Of a DNA stretch of 64,000 nt, positions 45,201-57,409 are shown in pieces. Each line of letters opens with the position of its first letter. The stretch's first letter is position 1. The notes below the pieces were generated by a model, which made no database searches, was not told where the DNA came from, and worked only from the letters and a program-made list of their open reading frames with translations. The stretch is taken from the NCBI GenBank assembly GCA_950022295.1, contig OX465599.1, positions 290,615,501-290,679,500 on the forward strand, in the 5' to 3' direction. This DNA is from Bromus sterilis. Taxonomy: Eukaryota > Streptophyta > Magnoliopsida > Poales > Poaceae. Position numbers and translations under genes: made by a program.

Positions 45201-46548
45201 TGCTCACGCACGGGAGAACGCCGGCGGGCAGCGCACAGCAGCCCCGGCGAGGCACGGGGGCGCCTCCGGCGAGCACGAATTGAGCGGGAGGAGGGGGGGT
45301 CGAGCAGGGCGGAGCCGCGCATCCACTGATTCCCACGGAGGACGACGGAGACGAGCGCATCAACGGCCACGGCGAGCACAGGCGGCAGCCGGAGCTGGGC
45401 ACGGTGACCATGGCGACACCGGACACGGGAGCGAGCGCGAAGAGGGGCAATCAATGGGGAGCTCACAGTGGTCCTGCAGAGGTGCAAGGTGGGCTCGGGG
45501 GAGGCACGGGGTGGAGCGAATTTGGCGGCGAACGGCGGCGGTGCAGTGGAGGGGGAACGGCGACGCAGTGGTGTCCACGGGGCGGCTCCGGCCGATTGCG
45601 CGCGCGAGGAGAAGAGGTTGACGATGACGAGCCTCTGGGACAGCTCAACGAGGCCCGGGGGCTTTAGTGGCCACGCGAGTTCGAGCTCGCGCCCATGGCG
45701 GGTCGGGCGCCGCGAGGGAGACGACGAGGGGAGAGCGCGAGGGTGGGGGGGAGAGGAGACTGGCGGCTAGGGTTAGGGTTCCCGGGGCGGAACGGGGCGG
45801 CCTCGGGGGCTTTAACCCCTCCGGCTAGCTGGCGGATGACCGCCACGGCGTCCACGGCGTGGCTAGCCGGGGGATGGCCGCCACGCCTTCCCCGTACGGG
45901 AAGAAGACGAGGGGGAGGTGGGTTGGGCCGGGGGTGGCTGTCTGTTAGCTAGGCCGGGGAGAAACAGGGGGGTAGGGGTGGGCCTCTTGTTTTTCTTTTG
46001 TTTTCTCTTTTTCCTTTCTGTAATTTCTTTTTGTATTTATCTTAATTCACTTAGGCATTTTAGTTAAATGTAGAAGTTGTACCAATAATATTGTTATACC
46101 TAGGGTTAGTGCCACAAAAGGTTTGGCCACTTATAAAATTCATTTAATATTTTATTATAATATTAAATGATTTTATTGGGGTTTTTAGCTACTGTTTTGA
46201 TTTGTTTGGAATTTTCTATAACTCAATAAATACCCAAACCCATATGGATTTGGTCCACTGAATATTTGTGATTTTATAAAAGTAGTTTCATAATTTTTGG
46301 AAAAGATTTATTGTCACCCTATTTTTTTAATATTCATCAAAGGCATTTTAGGGTTTGTTTGCATTTCAATTCAAATGGCTTGTACTTGTTATGATTCCAA
46401 ATGATCAAGGTCCATGATCACCAGGCATTCAAGAACATCAAAGTGGAATTTGAAATTTTGCACTCTTCCAAGGTGATCAACAAAAGTTTTTAACAGTACA
46501 GATGAACAGTAACCCTGATTACTGTTCACTGACAGTGAGAGTGTTACA
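42289..46548 (-). repeat. 3' LTR of element C (4.26 kb)
   Basis: On the minus strand it starts TGTAACACTCTC at 46548 and ends GGGCGTCACA at 42289. It matches 51681-55937 at about 99%. A GC-rich block (45180-45960) corresponds to the leader, and a GTGAGC donor lies at 45466-45461. Several open frames in the GC-rich block are judged to be chance. Confidence 0.95.
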
Positions 46549-46566
46549 AATCTCCCCCACTACAAG
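46549..46566 (-). other. Polypurine tract of element C
   Basis: On the minus strand cttgtagtgggggagatt ends directly at the LTR start TGTAACAC. Confidence 0.75.
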
Positions 46567-46584
46567 AATTCTCGTCCCGAGAAT

Positions 46585-48960
46585 CTAAGCGGTAGAGGGG
46601 AAAAGATCGGGGTATTCCTCACGAAGGCGATCTTCGCGTTCCCAAGTGGCTTCATCTTCAGAATGATTTGACCACTGAACTTTGAGGAACTTGGTTGTCT
46701 TGTTGCGGGTTTTGCGTTCAGACTGATCGAGAATGCGGCTAGGATGTTCTTGATAAGTCAAGTCCTGTTGCAGTTCAATCATATCATGTTCCACTTCACG
46801 AATAGGGTCTTCGAAGCAGCGTCGGAGTTGCGACACGTGAAATACATCGTGGACTTGAGAGAGGTTTGATGGCAATTCCAATCGGTATGCCACTGGTCCT
46901 CTTCTGGAAAGGATACGGAACGGGCCAATGTAGCGAGGAGCTAACTTGCCTTTGATTCCGAAGCGGTGAGTGCCTCGTATCGGGGTGACACGAAGGTACG
47001 CGTATTCACCAGGTTGATAGACCATTTCTTTGTGCTTGCGATCATAGTTGCTCTTCTGACGGGACTGAGCAGCTTTCAAGTGTTCACGAATAACGCGAAC
47101 CTGATCTTCAGCGTGCTGAATAATGTCCGGACCAATGAGGGTTCGTTCCCCAGTTTCTGACCAATTCAGAGGGGTTCGACACTTACGTCCATAGAGAACT
47201 TCAAAGGGTGCCATCTTCAGACTAGCCTGATAGCTATTGTTGTACGAGAATTCAGCAAATGGAAGAGATTCCTCCCATTTCTTACCGAATGAGATGACAC
47301 AAGCTCGAAGCATGTCTTCAAGCACTTGGTTGACTCGTTCGACTTGTCCTTGCGACTGGGGGTGATAAGCGGTGCTGAAATTCAGATGAGTGCCCATAGC
47401 TTCTTGGAAACTATCCCAGAACTTAGAGGTGAAAATGCTGCCACGGTCTGAACTGATCTCCAACGGAATACCGTGGAGGGAAACAATTCTGGAAACATAT
47501 AAGTCTGCCAACTGACTAGCAGAGATCGTCTCCTTGACAGGCAGAAAATGGGCAACTTTGGAGAATCAGTCGATGACGACAAAGATGGCATCATGACCTT
47601 TCTATGATCGGGGGAATCCGGTGACGAAGTCCATTTCAATCTTGTCCCATTTCCATTCAGGGATTGAGAGTGGTTGCAGAGTTCCAGCAGGTCTTTGATG
47701 TTCTGCCTTGACGCGACGGCAAACGTCACATTCAGAAACATATCGGGCAATGTCTTGCTTCATGTTAGGCCACCAGAATTGCTGACGAATGTCTTGGTAC
47801 ATCTTGGTGCTTCCAGGATGAATGGACAACGGGGTATCGTGAGCCGCTCTCATGACCTTCGGGGTCATATCCAGGTTCTCATGCCTGCCCTTGCTGTGAG
47901 TAACCACTAAACGGTTCTGGTAGAACGCCGCACCTTTGCTATCAACGGTGAAGGGTGATGGTCTCCCTTTGGCGATATCGCGCTTAATCTTGTGTACGAA
48001 ATCATCATAAAACTGTATACCCTTGACGGATTTGACGAGATCCGGTTCGATAACCAGGTTATTTGCATAACCTTGAGGAACAATCTCGAGGTTTAACTTT
48101 TGAAAATCTTCATACAGAAGTGGTTGTTGTACTTGAACTTCAAGTTCACTACAGTAAGATTTATGGCTTAAAGCATCGGCCACCACATTAGCTTTGCCAG
48201 GGGTGTAAGAAATTCCCATGTTGTAGTCGGCTATTGTCTCGAGCCATCTCTGCTGGCGGAGATTCAGGTCGGGTTGAGTAAACAAGTACTTCAGGCTTTG
48301 GTGGTCGGTGTAGATCTCGCAACGATTACCGACGAGGTAATGTCGCCACAGCTTCAATGCATAAATTACTGCTGCCAATTCAAGATCATGTGTTGGATAC
48401 TTATCTTCGTGAGCACGCAATTGACAAGAGCCATAAGCAATCACTTTGCGCTCTTGCATTACGACACAGCCTAATCCTTGACGAGATGCGTCGCAATATA
48501 TCACAAAATCCTTCTGAGTATCAGACGGAGCAAGCACTGGGGGAGAAGTGAGCTTGTCCTTGAGGTCCTGGAAACTTTCCTGACATTTATCTGTCCACTC
48601 AAACTTGACGCCTTTGTGCAGCAGGTTAATCAGAGGCTTGGCAATCTTGGAGAAATTCTCAACAAAACGGCGGCAGTAGCTGGCGAGTCCGAGGAAACTC
48701 CTGACTTGCTGGACAGTCTTGGGAGGAGTCCAGTCAAGAATAGCCTGGATACGTTCTGGGTTGACGGCAATGCCATCCTTGGAAATCACGTGACCAAGGT
48801 AGGTCACTTCAGGAAGCCAGAACTCACACTTAGAGTACTTAGCGTAGAGTTTGTGTTCTCGAAGCTTTTCCAGTATAAGGCGAAGATGTTCAGCATGTTC
48901 TGCATCGGTCTTGGAGTAAACCAATATATCATCCAGATAAACCACGACAAACTTGTCGAG
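46585..48960 (-). pseudogene. End of RT, RNase H, integrase and chromodomain of element C
   Basis: Minus-strand frame continuing the RT after a TAA at 48963-48961. It starts near the active site YLDDILVYS (48945 on), followed by RNase H (CDASRQ, TDHQSLKY), an HHCC finger (CDVC near 47720), a D,D(35)E integrase core and a chromodomain (FLKVQWSNHS...WERED) ending at 46585. Two more stops, TAG at 47604-47602 and TGA at 47568-47566, fall in the integrase just before and after its first catalytic Asp region. All pieces are in the same frame. The stop codon lies outside the LTR, unlike elements I and III. Confidence 0.92.
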
Positions 48961-49545
48961 TTATTCCATGAATATATAGTTCATCAATCGGGAGAAAGTG
49001 GCTGGAGCATTCGTCAAGCCAAAGGACATGACAGTGTACTCGTATGAACCATAGCGAGTAATGAAAGCGGTCTTCGGGATGTCCTCTTCACGGAGTCGGT
49101 TCTGATGGTAACCCAACCTCAAGTCGAGTTTCAAAAACACCGTGGATACAACAAGTTGATCATAAAGATCGTTGATCCAATGGAGGGGGTACTTGTTCTG
49201 GATGGTGGCTTGGTTGATGGGTCGGTAATCTTGGACCAAACGATTTGTTCCATCGCTCTTCTTGACAAAGAGCGAAGGTGCTCCCCAAAAAGAGGAACTT
49301 GGGCGAATGAATCCTTTGTGAAGTGCTTCGTCGATCTCCTTCTTCAGTTCAAGGAGGTGGTGAGGTGGCATCTTATAGGGACGCTTGGCAATAGGGATGG
49401 TGCCAGGCTTCAGGTCGATGACAAATTCAACCTCTCGGATCGGGGGTATTCCCGGGAGTTCTTCTGGGAAGACGTCGGGAAAATCACGAACGACTGGAAC
49501 GTTCTCAATCCCGTCGAGAGGTGAGACATTCAGAGCATTCATCAT
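48961..49545 (-). pseudogene. Protease-RT linker and RT N-terminus of element C
   Basis: 194 codons on the minus strand from MMNALNVS at 49545, with FPDVFPEELPG, the conserved entry to gypsy RT, and LDLRLGYHQ. It ends in a stop (TAA 48963-48961) where related copies have Tyr, three codons before LDKF and the YLDD motif. Its start overlaps the end of gag-PR by four bases (ATGA). This is either a two-base loss in a TA run or a stop-restart overlap. Confidence 0.88.
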
Positions 49546-51023
49546 ATAGATATGCGTTTCAGCATCACGGTAATCCGGGTGGTGTGGTTAACAATCTCGC
49601 CGGAGGGGTGAAAAAGTTGGACGGAACTGGTGCCACAATAAAGTGCGGCATCGTGGACTTTCAACCAATCCATGCCCAGAATGAGGTCTATAGTGGAAGA
49701 CTTCAGGAGGATGGGGGAAGCAAGGAACTCAATTCCTTCAATTTCGACGATGGTTTTGGGCACAATCTTGGAGGTGTGGCAATGACCTATCGGAGTGCGG
49801 ACAACCATCGGTGGATCCATCTTTTCTACCATGAAGTTATGCGACAATGCAAATGCTTTCGACATGAATGAGTGTGATGCTCCTGTATCAAATAAAACAG
49901 TAGCAGGTACTGAATTAACAAGAAGGGTACCCATCACGGTAGCAGGTTGCTCCTGAGCTTCTTCGACATTAATGTTGTAAGCATGTCCGCGAGTGTGAGA
50001 AGAAGACCCAGTGTTATAGTTGGGGGTCCTGTTGTTGCCACGGCCATTTCCACGGCCAGCAGGGTGAACTACCAGTTGATTCTGTCGCTGGGGGCAGTCT
50101 CTGGAAAAGTGACCTAGCTGATGGCACTTGAAGCACAGGCCATCCTGAGGACGGAGGGGTGCAGTCTCAGTCTTCGGCTGTCTCGGCGGGGGCGGAGGCA
50201 GACGAGGTGCTAAATACGACGGCCTTGGTACAGGGGCATTTGGACGATACACACTGTGTGGAAGCCAAACGCGTTGCTTCTGTGATGTGCCCGATGATGA
50301 GCCAGCATCACGGGGGCGCTTCGCCGAACCACCGAACTTCAGCTGAGCGGTCTCAAGAGTGATAGTCTGATTCACCATGGTGGCGAAGTCGGGGAAGACG
50401 TGCAAAGCCAGTGCAAGCTGGAGATCAGCGTTGAGTCCATCACGGAACTTCTCTTGCCTACTTGCATCATTGGGGAGGTCACTTGCAGCATAGTGGGAGA
50501 GGCGAAGGAATTCCCTCTGATATGCCTCGACAGTTTTGTTGCCCTGAACGAGGTTGCGGAACTCGGCCTTCATACGGTTCATAATCGCCTGGGGGACATA
50601 ACGAGCACAGAAGGTAGCCTTGAAGTCATTCCAGGTGACGACAGTCCCTTCAACTAGTGAGCCCTTGTAAGTGTCCCACCACTGAGCAGCGGGGCCACGC
50701 AGGAAATAGGACGCAAAGTTGACGTAATCAGCAGCGCTCACATTAGCGAACTCCAGCTGTCGAGTGATGTCACGAAGCCAATCATCAGCATCCAGCGGCT
50801 GTTCAGGCTGGTGGAAGAGAGGGGGATTGAGACGCATGAAATCCCGCAGAGTAACCACAGGCGGCTGATGCTGGTGCTGGTTCTGATTCTGGAGCTGATC
50901 TATGACTCCTTGCATAAACACTTGGTTCATCTGAAACTGCTGCATCATCGCGGCCATGTAGTCCGGCGGCGGAGGTGGATCGTTGGCACCACGTCCATGA
51001 CCACGACCACCACGACCAGCCAT
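49542..51023 (-). CDS. Gag-protease of element C
   Basis: 493 codons from MAGRGGRG at 51023 (minus strand). The gag capsid-like region shows DADDWLRD and AQWWDTY (about residues 75-115). The CCHC knuckle, C-x2-C-x4-H-x4-C, lies at about residues 296-309 and is followed by a Gly/Arg/Asn-rich stretch. The protease active site DTGASHSF lies near residue 379 and ILGMDWL near 455. No stop interrupts it. Upstream codons in the frame exist to 51158, but MAGRGG is preferred because it follows a splice-acceptor-like AG|G and is basic like other chromovirus gag starts. No ORF0 is present between it and the PBS. Confidence 0.9.
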   Translation of the reverse strand: MAGRGGRGHGRGANDPPPPPDYMAAMMQQFQMNQVFMQGVIDQLQNQNQHQHQPPVVTLRDFMRLNPPLFHQPEQPLDADDWLRDITRQLEFANVSAADYVNFASYFLRGPAAQWWDTYKGSLVEGTVVTWNDFKATFCARYVPQAIMNRMKAEFRNLVQGNKTVEAYQREFLRLSHYAASDLPNDASRQEKFRDGLNADLQLALALHVFPDFATMVNQTITLETAQLKFGGSAKRPRDAGSSSGTSQKQRVWLPHSVYRPNAPVPRPSYLAPRLPPPPPRQPKTETAPLRPQDGLCFKCHQLGHFSRDCPQRQNQLVVHPAGRGNGRGNNRTPNYNTGSSSHTRGHAYNINVEEAQEQPATVMGTLLVNSVPATVLFDTGASHSFMSKAFALSHNFMVEKMDPPMVVRTPIGHCHTSKIVPKTIVEIEGIEFLASPILLKSSTIDLILGMDWLKVHDAALYCGTSSVQLFHPSGEIVNHTTRITVMLKRISI

Positions 51024-51664
51024 CCTGCTAGAATTTAACAGGGGTATTTCAGCGATGAACATTTTAACGAGATACCGGAAACGAGTAAGTGGTAAAGCGA
51101 CAACAAAGAGGAGGCGCGGATATATAGGAGTAGTCATATAAGACATACACATCCACACATAGAATCAATCGAAAATCGGGCAGCGTAACGTCGAAGAAAT
51201 TAAGGAAAAAGGACACACTAGGCGGCGCGCAGACCGCGGTAAGGATTACATGACGCGACATAGATTCCACTATGTCAATCACGCCGCAAGAAAACTGTTG
51301 GCCACAGGAGTTGATGCCAGAGAACGCGCGGCCTGCCCAGAATGAGAATGGGATCCGCAGTCTGGGATCTGGCGTACGACGCCTGCGACACGACTCAATC
51401 AATGGGGGGAAGCACCAAAAAAAACGCCGGGTGGAATCAAGAGAACGTGATCCTAATGTCAGGTTTTGTAAAACTTACCAGCAAGGATAAGAGAGCAGAT
51501 TCCCAGAGCCTAGGTAAGGAGAAAAGGATCCTAATACCATAGATATCACACGTAGTGACATCGATGTGGGCCCGTAAGCCAAACATTAAGTTAGCAAAAT
51601 AGTTTTTCAAAGTCTAGACTCAACTTCGACCAGGTAGTGGTTGGGTGGCTTCCTACAGGCAGTC
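51024..51664 (-). other. Leader of element C
   Basis: About 640 bp between primer site and gag, without a supported ORF. It ends (minus strand) in aaattctagcag|g directly before the gag ATG, which resembles a splice acceptor. Confidence 0.5.
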
Positions 51665-51677
51665 GGCTCTGATACCA
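51665..51677 (-). other. Primer binding site of element C (tRNA-iMet)
   Basis: Minus-strand TGGTATCAGAGCC, three bases after the LTR end, complements initiator tRNA-Met. Confidence 0.9.
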
Positions 51678-51680
51678 ACT

Positions 51681-54600
51681 TGTGACGCCCCCAAAATCAA
51701 TCCGTGTACAGTAATCATACACGCAGAGTACACGACTGAGATTAGGGTGCCACGGTGAGAATATCACAGCACAACACTAAACACAAAAGTATAAACCAAT
51801 ATGTTACAATAAAGGGGGGGTCACGTGGACCCGAATACATAAGTTATACAAGCCATAATATCTGAGTACAGACATAGTTAGTCAAGTTTTGCCTTAAGAA
51901 GGCTAGAACAAATAACCTCAGAGATACAGATCGAAAAGGCAAGGCCTCCTGCCTGGGAGCCTCCGAAACTACTCCTGGTCCTGGTCAGCGGGGGTCTCGA
52001 CGTAGTAGTATCCTCCTCCGGGGTACTCCTGCTCCTGGGCTCCAACGTCGACTGCAGCGGCCGATCAGGCAAAACAGTAAAGGAAATAAAGCAGGTGAGT
52101 ATCTAATATACCCGCGAGTCTTACGTCCGCTACTAAGCATTATGCATTGTATCAACGGAAAGAAGAGGTTGTATATAGTGGACTGCAAGATAGAAATCAG
52201 AATAAGGGTAAGAAGCTAGGCCTATCGAAGACTAGCATCTTCCGACGATGTCTTGCAGCATGAGGTAAGAATCAGCCAACAGTTCATATAAAGCATAAAG
52301 TAACAACGAAGCAGAAGTTGCTGCAACATTGTATAATATAAGTTGTAATGATTAACAATAATAATAATGCCTCCGAGTTCACCTCCTCGACATCCCCGCG
52401 AGGAAGAAAACCCGAAACCATACAGTTTAATAGTAATAGTTTCTAGTGGTAAGATCCAGCTTCAGCATAAAGCGTCCTGTTACCGTGGACACGGCTATCG
52501 ATAGATTAATCTTCCCTGCAGGGGTGCACTGGCGTGACTCTACGACGCTCGGATCTCCAGGGTGGCGGGAACCTTGTCAAGGAACGCTCCACCAAAGCTA
52601 TCCGACACAAAGTAGCCCATCCTTCGGCAATCAACAAAGAGGTCATCCGCCGGACTATATCCTATGTACGCCGGGCTTTGGACCCTAACCCGAACGTACT
52701 CCTGCACGGTGCGTGACTGGCCGGTGAAGCAAAAATCAAAGCAAATACAAACACACCTGCTGCAGCAAAGAGAAGACAACACCACTTCCCGGCAATCAGC
52801 CCGCGGTACTGCTGACGTCTGAAGACCCTCGAACGAGACTACGATGCAGGGGAGCCCACACTCCTCGTCCCACGTGTAGGTAGTGCGTATAAGCCAAAAG
52901 GCTACTCAAGACATCCACCGAACCATTTAGTATTTTAATTAACCTGCGTGACAACCGTTATCGTTGCCTCGACTTAACCGACCCGCGGTCAACGACAGCA
53001 GTCAGGACCACCAGTACATCGGTGCCTGCCCTGTCGTCCGACCAAGTCACTGCGGTTACCAACAAGGTGAACCGTCTCCTTACCTTGTCTCGCGTGTGCT
53101 CTTGGTAGAGCTCGACTTTCGTGGTTTGGTAACTCTCGCGAGATACGAGCAGGGGCCAAGCACGCCAGTAACGTCGGTCGTACCCTCCCTGTCGTTCCCG
53201 ACGATATACCTCTCGCGGGCACCGTTGGGTCGCCCGACTTTCTTACCTTTAGGGACAACCGATGTCCAGGACCCTATGGCGGCAAGACAAAGTCAGCCTC
53301 GAGTGGAGTACAAGGATTACTCCCGGATAGCTCACACTTGAGGTGACTAGGCATAACCCAGATAGGGGCCTTTGGCGGTGTCTGCTTGGTACCGTACCTG
53401 TGCAGTTGTATATATTGTATTCGTGTTCACTCCCCTGAGTGATCACGCCCGCTATCTAGTCCTAGCTAACAATGCGCAGGGCTCACTGCTGAATAATGCA
53501 TAAGTAATAATAGGCAGCATAGGATAAAGGAAAGGTACATCAAGGGGCGACAAAATCAGGCTATGCAATTGAATAGGAGTATAACGTAGCAGCAGCAGTA
53601 ACAATGCCTAGTGCAAGAAATGTACGGAAAGATAGCCGATAACTGGGGAAGAGAATGGCTCTGCTTGCCTGCAAGCTCGACGGTAGGGGCAGGGTCGTCG
53701 ACGAAGTAGTCGTACCCGGCAGCGGTGTAGTCGGCGGTAGCAGCGGGGTCTACCGAAGAATAAAGGGGGGAGAAACAGTGAATACACAGCAATAATATAC
53801 AAACATATGCATGACATGATAGATGAAATGTTAACGGTGTTCTAACGCAGTGCAATGCACGTTGCTCGGAGCGGGAATTCATCCGGGGATGAACTACCGG
53901 CTCCGGGTGATTACCGGACAGGGGTCCGGAGGGGGAAGGATCAAGTCAGATGTGTCGTGGGTACCGGACAAACATAAGGGGGGTGTATCCGAGCTAGTTG
54001 AACTATTCCGAACAACTTTCATGTTCGGAATAAATTCATCCGGGTACTTTTTATCGGTACCGGGAATTATCGACAGACAGCCCGGAGGGGGGAATGTTGA
54101 TGATCGGTGTGTTAGGGGGGTGTGGTTGGTATACGGATAGCGTATCCGTACTCGTTATATTTTTCTGATCAACTTTCATGTATAAAGTTTTTCGATCCGA
54201 TATACGGATTAAAAGATATTGATTTTATAAGTTAATCAATTTTAAAACATTAAAAATCCTTTTTCTACTTAATAATTCATTTATTAATTATTAAATCAAT
54301 TAGTAATTCATTTTAATTAACTGACCAGTGGGTCCCACTAGTCAGTGACACAGTTAACAAATAAATTAATTAAATCTAATTATTCAGTGGGGGGACCCAC
54401 ATGTCATTGACTTATTAATCCAATTAAATCAATTTAGTAAATGATTAAATGGGCTGGGCCCACATGTCTGTCACTCAGGGGGGGTTTCTTTTATCTTTTT
54501 TTTGTAGCAACATAATTAGAGGGGGGGTCTGGTCCCACACGTCAGAGACTACAGGGGGGGTTAGGGGCTAATCCCAGGGGATTATCCCCTGCTCACGCAC

Positions 54601-55937
54601 GGGAGAACGCCGGCGGGCAGCGCACAGCAGCCCCGACGAGGCACGGGGGCGCCTCCGGCGAGCACGAATTGAGCGGGAGGAGGGGGGGTCGAGCAGGGCG
54701 GAGCCGCGCATCCACTGATTCCCACGGAGGACGACGGAGACGAGCGCATCAACGGCCACGGCGAGCACAGGCGGCAGCCGAAGCTGGGCACGGTGGCCAT
54801 GGCCACACCGGACACGGGAGCGAGCGCGAAGAGGGGCAATCAATGGGGAGCTCACAGTGGTCCTGCAGAGGTGCAAGGTGGGCTCGGGGGAGGCACGGGG
54901 TGGCGCGAATTTGGCGGCGAACGGCGGCGGTGCAGTGGAGGGGGAACGGCGACGCAGTGGTGTCCACGGGGCGGCTCCGGCCGATTGCGCGCGCGAGGAG
55001 AAGAGGTTGACGATGACGAGCCTCTGGGACAGCTCAACGAGGCCCGGGGGCTTTAGTGGCCACGCGAGTTCGAGCTCGCGCCCATGGCGGGTCGGGCGCC
55101 GCGAGGGAGACGACGAGGGGAGAGCGCGAGGGTGGGGGGGAGAGGAGACTGGCGGCTAGGGTTAGGGTTCCCGAGGCGGAACGGGGCGGCCTCGGGGGCT
55201 TTAACCCCTCCAGCTAGCCGGCGGATGACCGCCACGGCGTCCACGGCGTGGCCAGCCGGGGGATGGCCGCCACGCCTTCCCCGTACGGGAAGAAGACGAG
55301 GGGGAGGTGGGTTGGGCCGGGGGTGGCTGGCTGTTAGCTGGGCCGGGGAGAAACAGGGGGGTAGGGGTGGGCCTCTTGTTTTTCTTTTGTTTTCTCTTTT
55401 TCCTTTCTGTAATTTCTTTTTGTATTTATCTTAATTCACTTAGGCATTTTAGTTAAATGTGGAAGTTGTACCAATAATATTGTTATACCTAGGGTTAGTG
55501 CCACAAAAGGTTTGGCCACTTATAAAATTCATTTAATATTTTATTATAATATTAAATGATTTTATTGGGGTTTTTAGCTACTGTTTTGATTTGTTTGGAA
55601 TTTTCTATAACTCAATAAATACCCAAACCCATATGGATTTGGTCCACTGAATATTTGTGATTTTATAAAAGTAGTTTCATAATTATTGGAAAAGATTTAT
55701 TGTCACCCTATTTTTTTAATATTCATCAAAGGCATTTTAGGGTTTGTTTGCATTTCAATTCAAATGGCTTGTACTTGTTATGATTCCAAATGATCAAGGT
55801 CCATGATCACCAGGCATTCAAGAACATCAAAGTGGAATTTGAAATTTTGCACTGTTCCAAGGTGATCAACAAAAGTTTTTAACAGTACAGATGAACAGTA
55901 ACCCTGATTACTGTTCACTGACAGTGAGAGTGTTACA
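51681..55937 (-). repeat. 5' LTR of element C (4.26 kb)
   Basis: On the minus strand it starts TGTAACACTC at 55937 and ends GTCACA at 51681. This is the promoter LTR. The GTGAGC donor lies at 54855-54850 after the GC-rich block. With the acceptor at 51025 an intron of about 3.8 kb would be removed. Confidence 0.95.
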
Positions 55938-55942
55938 CCTAT

Positions 55943-57409
55943 CCAAGGGACATTAAAGGTATTCGTAGTTTTCTCGGTCATGCTGGTTTCTATAGAAGAT
56001 TTATTAAAGACTTTTCTAAAACCTTGAGACCCCTCACTAATCTTCTCCAGAAGGATGTTCCTTTTGTATTTGATGAAGATTGTAAGGAGGCTTTCGAAGT
56101 TCTTAAGAAAGCTTTAATAACCGCTCCTATAGTACAACCGCCTGACTGGAATTTGCCCTTTGAAATTATGTGTGATGCTAGTGATTTTGCTGTTGGAGCC
56201 GTTTTAGGACAAAGGGTTGATAAGAAGTTGAATGTTATTTATTATGCTAGTAAGACCCTTGATAGTTCTCAAAAGAATTACGCTACTACTGAGAAGGAAT
56301 TCTTAGCAGTAGTGTTTTCTTTTGATAAGTTTAGGCAGTATATTGTTGATTCTAAAGTTATTATTCATACTGACCATGCTGCCATTAAGTATCTTATGAC
56401 GAATAAGGATGCCAAACCAAGGCTTATCAGATGGGTACTCCTTCTTCAAGAATTTGATTTGCAGATTGTTGATAGAAAAGGAGCAGACAACCCTGTAGAG
56501 GACAATATTTCAAGGATGGAAGATATACCGCATGATCCCATTCCAGTCAACGACAGTTTTCCAGACGAACAACTCGCCGTTGTTAAAGTACAATCTCTTT
56601 CCGATCCTTGGTTTGCAGATTATGCTAATTTTATCGTTGCAAAGTATTTGCCTCTAGGTTTAACATTCCAGCAAAGGAAGAAGTTCTTCCATGATTTGAG
56701 GCATTACTTTTGGGATGACCCACATCTTTTCAAAGAAGGTCCTGACGGGATAGTGAGAAGATGCGTACCGGAACACGAACAGAAGGACATTCTCAAGCAA
56801 TGTCACGATAGTCCCTATGGAGGACATCACGCCGGTGAGAGGACCGCACATAAGGTTCTCCAATCAGGTTTTTATTGGCCTACTCTCTTTAAAGATGCTA
56901 GAAATTATGTTTTAGCCTGTGATAAATGTCAGAGAGTTGGTAATATTATTAGGAGGAATGAGATGCCTATGAATTACTCACTAGTGATTGAGCCTTTTGA
57001 TTGTTGGGGTTTTGATTTTATGGGTCCTTTTCCTTCTTCACATAAGTACACTCACATTTTAGTTGCTGTTGATTATGTAACCAAGTGGGTTGAAGCAATC
57101 CCCACTGAGAGTGCTGATCACAAAACATCTTTGAAAATGCTCAAAGATGTAATTTTCCCTAGGTTTGGTGTACCTAGGTATCTCATGACTGATGGAGGAT
57201 CACACTTCACGCATGGAGCTTTTAGAAAAGCTCTAGCCAAGTACGATGTCAATCATAGGATTGCGTCACCGTACCATCCTCAAACTAGTGGGAAAGTTGA
57301 GCTCACCAATAGAGAGATCAAGTTGATCTTGCAGAAGACAGTTAACAGAAACAGGAAGGACTGGTCAAATAAGTTAGGAGATGCTTTGTGGGCGTATAGA
57401 ACTGCTTAA
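55943..57409 (+). pseudogene. RT end, RNase H and integrase of element B, 3' part of the split polyprotein
   Basis: The frame of 39607-42288 resumes here in phase once one CCTAT copy is discounted. RNase H shows CDAS (56172) and TDHAAIKY (56375). The integrase has an HHCC finger (CDKCQ near 56920) and a catalytic triad: D in GFDFMG (about 57013), D in MTDGG (about 57188) and, 35 residues on, E in GKVEL (about 57298). A TAA at 57407-57409 lies in an A-rich run where Tyr is expected, and a one-base loss in the same run shifts the frame. Confidence 0.92.

Larger units (their letters stand above)
42289..55937 (-). mobile_element. Element C: complete Tekay-like chromovirus on the minus strand
   Basis: A 13.65-kb element with two nearly identical long LTRs (4260 and 4257 bp), PBS, gag-PR, RT-RH-INT-chromodomain and polypurine tract, flanked by perfect CCTAT duplications. 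I count about 40 substitutions and a few one-base indels between the LTRs by eye, roughly 1%. It is thus the youngest insertion in the window, although its coding region carries three stops and a frame change. Confidence 0.95.

Noticed and set aside
45179..45952. Many open frames in the GC-rich block of the C LTRs (also 54568-55434)
   Set aside because: All six frames are open in places, and the block is the LTR leader on the minus strand. No start, domain or conservation supports a gene.
49105..49524. Plus-strand ORF of 139 residues opposite the RT of element C
   Set aside because: Antisense shadow of conserved RT codons; similar shadows occur opposite other pol genes.
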